Below, in pieces: positions 8,873 through 16,643 of a DNA stretch of 64,000 bases. Position 1 is the stretch's first letter. Every line of letters starts with the position of its first letter. The notes under the pieces are model-generated. The model did no database searches. It was not told where the DNA came from and was given only the letters and a program-made list of their open reading frames with translations. The translations under genes and the position numbers were made by a program. Location: the NCBI RefSeq assembly GCF_014764445.1, contig NZ_CP061721.1, forward strand, positions 992,001 through 1,056,000. Direction: 5' to 3'. The stretch comes from Pseudarthrobacter sp. BIM B-2242. GTDB taxonomy: Bacteria > Actinomycetota > Actinomycetes > Actinomycetales > Micrococcaceae.

Positions 8873-10271
8873 TGTCGGTGTTGTCGGGTGTTTTGCGGAA
8901 GTTGCTTGAGCGTGCGGTGGTTGATGGTCGGGTGGTGGCTGAGGGTGGTGCTGCTGTTGCGTTGACGCGTTTGGGTGTGGGGTTGCGTGATGCGCCGGGG
9001 CATTTGAGTTTGGAGGAGCGGGCGCTTCGGAATGGTTTGCGGGCGCGGGCGCGTCAGCTGGGGGATCGTTTGGAGCTTTCGGGTGATCCTGGTGATGTGT
9101 GGGTGGCGTCGCCGTTGCTGGTGGGTGAGGTTGCGTATGAGCAGTGGCACCGGTTCCTGTTTGCGCGGTTTCTGGAGGTTAACGCCCTGTTGCGGCATCC
9201 GGAGTTCGGGGTTCCGGTTTCTTTGGAGGATTGCCAGGAGCTGGCCGCGGGTTTGGGGGAACCGGATGGTTGGTCGGTGGCGGCGCGTTTTGCGGCGGAG
9301 ATCCTGCCGGGGATTTTCAAGCCGTCGGATCCTGCGGTGAAGGTCGGGCTGGCGCGGGAGGATCTGCTTGCGTTGGAGCGTGCAGTGACGGCCCTCCCGG
9401 CGGAGGTGTTTACGGCTGAGGATTCGCTGGGGTGGGTGTACCAATTCTGGCAGTCCAAGGCCAAGGAGGCGGTGAACACTTCGGGCCGCAAGATCGGCGG
9501 TGCGGATCTGTCGCCGGTGACGCAGCTGTTCACCGAGGATTACATGGTGCGGTTCCTGCTGGAGAACTCCCTGGGTGCGTGGTGGGCGGGCCGGTATCCG
9601 GAGTCGCCTCTTCTGTCCGCGTTTGATTTCCTGAGGTTTGCGGAGGACGGTACTCCGGCGGCGGGGACGTTTGAGGGCTGGCCGGAGACGGTTGCGGAGG
9701 TGACGGTGATGGATCCGTGCTGCGGGTCCGGGCATTTCCTGGTCGGGGCGTTCGGGATGTTGTGGCGGATGCGGGCCGAGGAGGAGGGTCTGTCTCCGGC
9801 GGCGGCACAGGACGCGGTGCTGGCTGAGAATCTGTTCGGGCTGGAGCTGGATCCGCGCTGCACTCAGATTGCGATGTTTGCGCTGGCTTTGGAGGCATGG
9901 AAGCAGGGCGGCTTCCGGAAGTTGCCGGTGCCGCAGGTGGCGTGTTCTGGGATTCCAGCGAAGGCGCCGTTGGCGGACTGGACGAAACTCGCCGAGGGCG
10001 ATTACCAGCTTGAGGCTGCGCTGACCCGGCTGCACACGTTGTTCGCGGACGCGGACACCCTGGGTTCGCTCATCGATCCGGTCCGGGCCTCCGAGCAGGC
10101 CGGGCTGGAATCCGTGGAATGGGCGGACATTGCACCGCTGCTGGACAAGGCCCTGACTTCGGAGGCTGCCTCCAGCGGTGATCCTGCGACGGAGGTGTTT
10201 GGTGAGGCCGCTGCGGGGATCGCCCGCGCCGCCGATTACCTCAGCCGGAAGTACACCCTGGTCGCCACCAA
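8872..10271 (+). repeat. Direct repeat unit 2, 1,400 bp (5' part of pglX copy 2)
   Basis: This is the second unit of the pglX direct repeat. Homologous recombination between the units would remove exactly 3,188 bp. It would leave one in-frame pglX carrying the copy 2 TRD behind the strong AGGGAG ribosome binding site of copy 1. Confidence 0.9.
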
Positions 10272-12111
10272 CCCGCCCTACCTCTCCCGGAACAAACAAA
10301 CTCCAACACTTGCCCAGTTCGGGGCGGACAATGCGCCGGCCGCAGCAGCGGATCTAGCAACGATTTTTGTCGATAGAATGACACGGCTTTCCCGTGGAGG
10401 GGCTTTGGTGTGCGTTTCCCCGACCAACTGGTTAACACAAGGCGCGTACAAGGCGTTCCGGACGAGCTTTCTTCCGGTAAACACATTGGCCTTTATCGTT
10501 TGGCTCGGGAGCGGTGCCTTTACTGCCGTGACCGGGCAGCAGGTAAATGTTGTTCTTGTTGTGGTATCTGCACGCCTACGGGTGCGGCAACCGGTGATCG
10601 GTATCGACGCCCGCGAGGGTACCTTGGCCACAAAGATCGTCGCCATGCGGAGCGCGCCGACGATGATTTTGCCTGACGTAAACCCGCAGTCCCCTAGTCC
10701 CTCGAATCCGGATTTACGAGTTGTTCCCCACACGGTGGTAACGCATCTACCACTCATGTCTGAATTTGCCGAAGCGAAAGCGGGCTTATTTGCCGGTGAT
10801 TCCCTCCGCTTCGACCGCAATCTTTGGGAGGTCCCCGAACTCGGGACGTCTTGGGAAAGACTGCAGGGAACGGTGAATGCGTCTGTTGATTACGGAGGCC
10901 GCGCTCGAATTGTCTTGTGGGAAAGGGAAGCTGGCCACATGGCCCGATTGGCCGAGAGTGTCCGGCATCTGAACCACGCCGCGCAAAACTGGCGACGAGG
11001 AAAGCCGTTCTGGGGCCACAAAGGAGTGGCCTTCAGCCTAATGGGTGATCTCCCTTCCACCCTCTACTCTGGGGACCGCTACGACATCAACTGCTGCGCC
11101 GTCGTTCCGAGGACAAAAGAAGATCTGCCTGCTGTTTGGGCCTTTGCGCGCAGTGGCGATTGGGCACGCGCCATTCGCCTTATAGAGGGTTCTTTGAAGG
11201 TTCCGCCCCACACCTTGCTAAAGGTGCCGTTTGATGTGGATCATTGGCGGCGTGTGGCGGAGGAGGAATTTCCGGAGGGTTTGCCGGAGCCGTTTTCGGA
11301 TGATGCGACGCAGTGGTTGTTCAAAGGTGCCCCGGCGGGTGCTCGGCAGCCGTTGCAGGTTGCTGTGGCCCGGCTGCTGGGGTTTTCCTGGCCGGATCAG
11401 GAACCTGACGCCGTCGATCCGCTGGTGGATGGGGACGGGATTGTGTGTCTGCCGGCCGTGTCGGGTGAGCAGTCCGCGGCGGAGCGGGTGCGGGCCGTCC
11501 TGGCCGCCTCGTACGGGGACGACTGGTCGAATGCGCGTTTGGATGAGCTGTTGGTCGAGGCCGGAGGGAAGCCGGGAGACCTGGCGGGGTGGTTGGCAGA
11601 CGTATTCTTCAAAGACCATTGCAAGGTCTTTTCCAACCGTCCCTTTCTCTGGCATGTCTGGGACGGGCGGCGGGACGGCTTCTCGGCGCTGGTGAACTAC
11701 CACAAGCTGGATAGGTCGACGCTGGAGAAGCTGACCTACCGGACACTTGGCTGGTGGATCGACCGGCAGAGGGCCGATGCTGCCGCCGCGGCCGCGGGGG
11801 CAGAAGCCCGCTTGGCGGCGGCCACGACCCTGCAGGAGAAGTTGAAGCTGATCCTCACCGGTGAGCCTCCGTACGACATTTATGTGCGGTGGAAGGCGCT
11901 GGGGGAGCAGCCGGTCGGCTGGGATCCGGATCTGGACGACGGGGTGCGGCTGAACATCCGGCCGTTCGTTGAGGCCGGTGTGCTGCGTTCGAAGTTCACG
12001 GTTCACTGGAAGAAGGACCGCGGCACGAATCCCGACGGCACCGAACGCCACAACGACCTCCACTTCACAACCATCCAGAAGAATGATGCACGAGGAACCC
12101 ACAACTCATGA
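8872..12111 (+). CDS. pglX: BREX adenine-specific DNA methyltransferase PglX, copy 2 (different specificity domain)
   Basis: This second, full-length PglX is 1,079 aa. The ATG at 8872 is chosen because the protein then begins exactly like copy 1 (MSVLSGVLRKLL). The frame stays open upstream to 8656 but that part overlaps copy 1 and is not credible. Motif I (281-289) and NPPY (467-470) are intact and identical to copy 1. After NPPYL the sequences separate completely (SRNKQ versus VRQSQ) for about 300 residues, then realign at VPFDVDHW and stay about 90% identical to near the C-terminus. The natural reading is two enzymes with the same catalytic body and different TRDs. No own ribosome binding site is visible, so translation probably depends on termination of copy 1 (TGATG). 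The stop overlaps pglZ (ATGA). Confidence 0.92.
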   Translation: MSVLSGVLRKLLERAVVDGRVVAEGGAAVALTRLGVGLRDAPGHLSLEERALRNGLRARARQLGDRLELSGDPGDVWVASPLLVGEVAYEQWHRFLFARFLEVNALLRHPEFGVPVSLEDCQELAAGLGEPDGWSVAARFAAEILPGIFKPSDPAVKVGLAREDLLALERAVTALPAEVFTAEDSLGWVYQFWQSKAKEAVNTSGRKIGGADLSPVTQLFTEDYMVRFLLENSLGAWWAGRYPESPLLSAFDFLRFAEDGTPAAGTFEGWPETVAEVTVMDPCCGSGHFLVGAFGMLWRMRAEEEGLSPAAAQDAVLAENLFGLELDPRCTQIAMFALALEAWKQGGFRKLPVPQVACSGIPAKAPLADWTKLAEGDYQLEAALTRLHTLFADADTLGSLIDPVRASEQAGLESVEWADIAPLLDKALTSEAASSGDPATEVFGEAAAGIARAADYLSRKYTLVATNPPYLSRNKQTPTLAQFGADNAPAAAADLATIFVDRMTRLSRGGALVCVSPTNWLTQGAYKAFRTSFLPVNTLAFIVWLGSGAFTAVTGQQVNVVLVVVSARLRVRQPVIGIDAREGTLATKIVAMRSAPTMILPDVNPQSPSPSNPDLRVVPHTVVTHLPLMSEFAEAKAGLFAGDSLRFDRNLWEVPELGTSWERLQGTVNASVDYGGRARIVLWEREAGHMARLAESVRHLNHAAQNWRRGKPFWGHKGVAFSLMGDLPSTLYSGDRYDINCCAVVPRTKEDLPAVWAFARSGDWARAIRLIEGSLKVPPHTLLKVPFDVDHWRRVAEEEFPEGLPEPFSDDATQWLFKGAPAGARQPLQVAVARLLGFSWPDQEPDAVDPLVDGDGIVCLPAVSGEQSAAERVRAVLAASYGDDWSNARLDELLVEAGGKPGDLAGWLADVFFKDHCKVFSNRPFLWHVWDGRRDGFSALVNYHKLDRSTLEKLTYRTLGWWIDRQRADAAAAAAGAEARLAAATTLQEKLKLILTGEPPYDIYVRWKALGEQPVGWDPDLDDGVRLNIRPFVEAGVLRSKFTVHWKKDRGTNPDGTERHNDLHFTTIQKNDARGTHNS

Positions 12112-14396
12112 CAGTGTCCGGTAAATCCGTTTTGGACGCCATTGCAACTTCGCTCCTGGATGCAAGCCGCTACAACAGCGACGACAAAACCAGCCCCGTG
12201 GCCGTTTTGTGGCCAGACCCAGAGCGTCTTTGGGAACCGTTGGTGGCGAAACTCGGTGGGATTCTCAAGACCGCCACACTGGGGGATTTCGATCAATCCA
12301 AGTCGGCCGGACCAGCAATCTGGATTCGCTCATTGCTTGCCAATTTTGATCAGTCGTCTTCGGACACTCCCCTCGTGGTCTATCTCCCAGGCGTTTCCCG
12401 CGGCGACCTTCGGGCAGTTGAAAGCAGTTCGGCAGCCCTTCGACCTCTGGCAGAACTGCAGTTTCGCTCTGTGTGGTGGCTCCAGTCGAACCAGTCGCCA
12501 TGGACTCCAGGTGCTTTCCTTCGAAGCCCCGACGGTCTCAAACTTGACGTTGCCCGAAACGACGAGACAACGAAGAACCTCGCCCTGGTGCTATCTGAAC
12601 TCAGCGACTCGGCAGTTGAAGATCTCCGCAACGTCGGTCGCTTGGACGCGTCCTTCTTCTCCTCCCTATTAGTGGCCGACGAGACCAAGGCACTTCTGAC
12701 CTGGCTCAACGAGCCGGATGCCACAAAGATGGCGCTAAGCGGCAACGAGTGGGCAGCTTTTGTGTCCCGATCCAAGTCGACCTTCGGCGTGGATCCTGAT
12801 GCCGTGGGCGCACTGACTATTGCAGCGAAGCTGGGGCAGAGGCAAGGCCCGTGGAAGAAGGCCTGGGATAGGTTCGCTGAGGCTCCTCACAGCTACCCCA
12901 AGATCCCAGACCAACTGCGTAGGGCGAAACCTTCTGACCAGCTCTTTTCCGATCTCCCCGACTCATGGCCGCAGGACAATGAGGAGGCTGAACGGGAGGT
13001 CGAGGCCGCACTCGTTGCGACGAGCGGAGGTACGCCGGCAGAGGCCCGGTCGCGGGTTTTGGCACTCGAGCAAGAGCACGCTGGCCGAAGGCTGACTGTT
13101 TGGTCGGTGCTCGGGACTGCCCCGCTCGCCGGTGCGCTGGAACACCTCAGCATTGTGGCCCATAAGGCCCACAGTCTTCCGACCGCAGACAGCCCCGCCG
13201 GTTTTGCGAGTTGGTACGCGGAAGAGGGATGGCAGGTCGACGGGGCCGCGGTGGCGGCCCTGGCCTCGGTCACAGACCAGTATTCCCGAGGTGCCGTGGG
13301 GGACGCTCTCCGGGCGATCTATCTGCCATGGCTTGATGACGTGGCTCGAAGCTTCCAGAAGGTTGTTACGCAGCACGGTCAGTTGGCCGATGTTGGGCTG
13401 GATCTCGAGAAGGGCGACTGTGTCGTCTTCGTTGATGGCCTTCGTTACGACGTCGCCGAGTCTGTGCGGCGGGCCCTTGCTGAGCGCGGCGCAAACGCCG
13501 AAATTCGCACCAGATTCGCTGCTTTCCCCAGCATGACAAGCTCGGGCAAACCTGCCGTTGCGCCCCTTGGGCAAAAGCTCGCTGGAGGGAACGAGCTGGC
13601 ACCGAGCGCGGGCGAACGCCCGGTGGACGCGGGGGTGTTGCGCTCTTTGTTAGGGCAGGCGGCGGTGCAAGTACTGCAGCGTGATGAGCTCGGCGACCCG
13701 AAAGGCTACGGCTGGACGGAAACCGGAGACCTGGACGCGACTGGTCACAAACTTGAGCTTAAGCTGGTTGACCGCATACCCCAAGAAGTAGCCGACATCG
13801 CCAGCCGGGTCCGTCAGCTCCTGGACGGGGGATGGGCGCGGGTACAGATCGTGACCGATCACGGATGGTTGCTCATGCCGGGCCAACTCCCCAAAATGGA
13901 ACTCCCGCAACACCTCACGATCGTGCGCAAATCGCGTTGCGCGCGGCTAGCGGATGGGGCCGGGGCGGTGGACCAGCCAACATTTCCCTGGACTTGGGAT
14001 TCCGACGTCCGGATAGCCATTCCGCACGGAATAGCGGCCTTCCAAGCCGGCTGCATCTACGAACACGGTGGTGTGAGCCCTCAGGAAAGTATCACTCCGC
14101 ACATCATTGTCAGCGGGACCACAGCCCAATCTCACGCACGAATTGAAGGAATCAAGTGGGTGGGCCTCAGGTGCCGGATTGACTACGTTGATGCTCCCAT
14201 TGGCGCCGTTCTGGACGTGAGGAAAGAGCCGGGGAACTCGTCGTCGTCCGTTACGACCGCCAAGGTCATTTCTGGTTCGGGTGAAGATCGCTTGCTAGTG
14301 CCTGACGACTCCAAGGAGGGCGAGATGGTTTTCGTCGTCCTGTTGTCCGAACAAGGAGAGATTATGGCCCAAGTGTCGACAAGAGTTGGGGAGTAA
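12108..14396 (+). CDS. pglZ: BREX alkaline-phosphatase-fold protein PglZ
   Basis: PglZ (762 aa; typical 700-850) is the hallmark BREX protein. It carries a metal-dependent alkaline-phosphatase-superfamily domain, and some homologues show nuclease or phosphodiesterase activity. The N-terminal third is variable. The PglZ core starts near residue 435: VFVDGLRYD (D443, D448), then FPSMTSSGKPAV with the nucleophile-region serine/threonine, VTDHGWLLMPG (D584, H585) and YEHGGVSPQESITPH. These fit the metal-ligand blocks of the fold. The start codon overlaps the pglX copy 2 stop (ATGA), and the stop is 3 nt before brxL. In type 1 systems PglZ works with BrxB, BrxC and PglX. Nothing unusual was noted apart from the two methyltransferases it must serve. 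Confidence 0.93.
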   Translation: MTVSGKSVLDAIATSLLDASRYNSDDKTSPVAVLWPDPERLWEPLVAKLGGILKTATLGDFDQSKSAGPAIWIRSLLANFDQSSSDTPLVVYLPGVSRGDLRAVESSSAALRPLAELQFRSVWWLQSNQSPWTPGAFLRSPDGLKLDVARNDETTKNLALVLSELSDSAVEDLRNVGRLDASFFSSLLVADETKALLTWLNEPDATKMALSGNEWAAFVSRSKSTFGVDPDAVGALTIAAKLGQRQGPWKKAWDRFAEAPHSYPKIPDQLRRAKPSDQLFSDLPDSWPQDNEEAEREVEAALVATSGGTPAEARSRVLALEQEHAGRRLTVWSVLGTAPLAGALEHLSIVAHKAHSLPTADSPAGFASWYAEEGWQVDGAAVAALASVTDQYSRGAVGDALRAIYLPWLDDVARSFQKVVTQHGQLADVGLDLEKGDCVVFVDGLRYDVAESVRRALAERGANAEIRTRFAAFPSMTSSGKPAVAPLGQKLAGGNELAPSAGERPVDAGVLRSLLGQAAVQVLQRDELGDPKGYGWTETGDLDATGHKLELKLVDRIPQEVADIASRVRQLLDGGWARVQIVTDHGWLLMPGQLPKMELPQHLTIVRKSRCARLADGAGAVDQPTFPWTWDSDVRIAIPHGIAAFQAGCIYEHGGVSPQESITPHIIVSGTTAQSHARIEGIKWVGLRCRIDYVDAPIGAVLDVRKEPGNSSSSVTTAKVISGSGEDRLLVPDDSKEGEMVFVVLLSEQGEIMAQVSTRVGE

Positions 14397-14399
14397 CCG

Positions 14400-16448
14400 G
14401 TGGCAGAGCTCGACGAACTCGACCGAATTACTGCGGATGCCTATGAGGGCTTTGTCGTGCGCAAAGACTTGGCACAAAAGTTCAAGGGAGCTTATCCGAT
14501 TCCAACTTACGTCGGGGAGTTCCTCCTAGGACGTTTCTGTGCAACAACAGACCCGGTCGAGATCCAGGAAGGTTTGGAAGTCGTCGAGCGGCTGCTTCGA
14601 GACCGGACCGTACGCGCTGGCGAAGAAGAGTTGTTCAAATCACGGGCCCGCGAAAAGGGCACCATAAAGATCATTGATCTCATCCAGGCCAGATTGGATT
14701 CCAAAGCCAACGTTTATCTGGCCACGCTGCCGAGCCTCCAGCTGAGCGATGTCCGGATCGAGGACTCCGTGGTGGCCGCGAACGAGCGCATGCTTACCGG
14801 TGGCTTCTACGCCGAAATTGACTTGGAATACGATGCCGCAATCGCCGGCGAGAGCTCGGGTCGGCCATTCGGAGTGACGAGCCTGCGTCCGATTCAGCTG
14901 TCTACGCGGTCTGCCTTGGATGATCTGGCGGAAAAGCGTGACAAGTTCACCACCGAGCAGTGGAAGCACATGCTGCTGAGAAGCGTCGGTTTTGAACCCG
15001 CCCGATTGACTGAGCGACAGCAAAATGTGCTTCTACTACGGATGGTCCCGTTCGTTGTCCGCAATCACAACATGGTAGAGCTTGGCCCCCGAGGTACTGG
15101 CAAGTCACACCTGTTCCAACAGGTCTCTCCCTACGCCCACCTCATCTCGGGCGGGAAGGCGACCGTGGCGCGGATGTTCGTCAATAACGCCACAGGTCAG
15201 CGTGGACTCGTAGCGCAGCATGACGTGGTTTGCTTCGATGAAGTGTCCGGCGTTTCCTTCGATCAGAAGGACGGCGTGAACATTATGAAGGGCTACATGG
15301 AGTCGGGGGAATTCAGTCGAGGCCGCGAAAGTATCCGCGCCGACGGCTGCATTGTCTTGGTAGGGAACTTCGATGTTGATGTCCAGCACCAACAGCGCGT
15401 CGGGCATCTCCTCTCTCCGCTGCCGCCGGAGATGCGAAACGACACGGCCTTCATGGATCGCATCCATGCTTTTCTACCTGGTTGGGACGTTCCAAAGCTC
15501 GATCCTTCATACTTCACCTCACATTTCGGTCTAGTCAGCGACTTCTTGTCCGAGTGCTGGACGCGACTGAGAACTCAGAGCCGAATGGCGAACATCCAGG
15601 GTCGCCTTCACTACGGCGACGCGCTCAGTGGACGAGACTTGACCGCCGTCAACAAGACGACGGACGGCCTACTGAAGCTCTTGTATCCGAACCACGACGC
15701 AGCTATACCGGACGTCGAACTCGAGTGGGCGGTCAAGCTGGCACTCGAATGCCGGCGCCGTGTGAAGGAGCAGCAGCGCCGCATCGGTGCAGCCGAATTC
15801 CGAAACACTCACTTCAGCTACCGTCTGGGCGAAGATGCTGTCGAGCAATTCGTCTCCACTCCGGAACTCCAAAGCCCTGACACGATCGGCTTAGACCCGT
15901 TGCCGCCCGGACAGATTTGGGCTGTGAGTCCTGGCGGTCCAGACGAGTATGCGGGTCTATACCGGGTTGACGTTACAGAAGCTCCGGGAAGTGGCGTCAA
16001 GATTGTGAACCGGCCAACGCCTCCGGCACTTCGCGAGAGCGTTCAAGTGGCCGAGCAAAACCTCATTGGGCACGCGCGTGAGCTGGTCGGGGACAGAACA
16101 CCCCGTGAACACGAGTTTTCGATTCAGGTGCGGGCCATGGACAATGCCAAATCCGGAGCTGCACTTGGACTGCCAGCCCTATTGGCCCTGTGTAGCTCAC
16201 TACTGCAGAAAAACGTTAGGGGAGGTCTCATCGCAGTGGGCAATCTAACTCTAGGCGGAGGCGTAGAGAATCTGCCGAACGCGGTTGCCTTGGCGGAGCT
16301 GGCGATGGAAAAGGGGGCGGAGACACTTCTACTGCCTGTTTCGGCCCGAAAACAGCTCTTCGATGTGAGCGATGACGTGGCCACGAAGATCTCGTTTCTC
16401 TTTTACTCCGATGCCAAGGACGCCCTGCTCAAGGCGCTGGCCGACTGA
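14400..16448 (+). CDS. brxL: BREX Lon-like AAA+ protein BrxL
   Basis: BrxL (682 aa) defines type 1 and type 4 BREX and is needed for phage exclusion but not for methylation. It starts at GTG 14400, after a GGGGAG site at the end of pglZ. The N-terminal half precedes a AAA+ module with Walker A GPRGTGKSH (229-237) and Walker B DVVCFDE (D280, E281). The C-terminal quarter is Lon-like: MDNAKSGAALGLPALLAL (S585), then NLTLGGGVENLPNAVALAE. In true Lon proteases the dyad is a Ser and a Lys. The Ser position fits, but I see no lysine at the expected GGVKEK-like position (it reads GGVEN), so peptidase activity is doubtful. Structural work on BrxL describes an MCM-like DNA-binding assembly. It is the last gene of the BREX operon, with 195 bp to the next gene. 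Confidence 0.93.
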   Translation: MAELDELDRITADAYEGFVVRKDLAQKFKGAYPIPTYVGEFLLGRFCATTDPVEIQEGLEVVERLLRDRTVRAGEEELFKSRAREKGTIKIIDLIQARLDSKANVYLATLPSLQLSDVRIEDSVVAANERMLTGGFYAEIDLEYDAAIAGESSGRPFGVTSLRPIQLSTRSALDDLAEKRDKFTTEQWKHMLLRSVGFEPARLTERQQNVLLLRMVPFVVRNHNMVELGPRGTGKSHLFQQVSPYAHLISGGKATVARMFVNNATGQRGLVAQHDVVCFDEVSGVSFDQKDGVNIMKGYMESGEFSRGRESIRADGCIVLVGNFDVDVQHQQRVGHLLSPLPPEMRNDTAFMDRIHAFLPGWDVPKLDPSYFTSHFGLVSDFLSECWTRLRTQSRMANIQGRLHYGDALSGRDLTAVNKTTDGLLKLLYPNHDAAIPDVELEWAVKLALECRRRVKEQQRRIGAAEFRNTHFSYRLGEDAVEQFVSTPELQSPDTIGLDPLPPGQIWAVSPGGPDEYAGLYRVDVTEAPGSGVKIVNRPTPPALRESVQVAEQNLIGHARELVGDRTPREHEFSIQVRAMDNAKSGAALGLPALLALCSSLLQKNVRGGLIAVGNLTLGGGVENLPNAVALAELAMEKGAETLLLPVSARKQLFDVSDDVATKISFLFYSDAKDALLKALAD

Positions 16449-16643
16449 GATGGAGTCTCACAGGACTGGCCTGCAACAGGTGTTGATGTTGGTTCTGGAT
16501 CAGAACTTCAGACCGTCGTCGGGCCTATCGAGGTCTTATCCGAGTCGCGATTGAGCTCTGCAGGAACCGCTGGCGAGAATTGTCTGGGTAGTCCATTAGG
16601 ATTGTCCAAAATGAGTCACGAAACACTTTAACAGGGGGAACTT

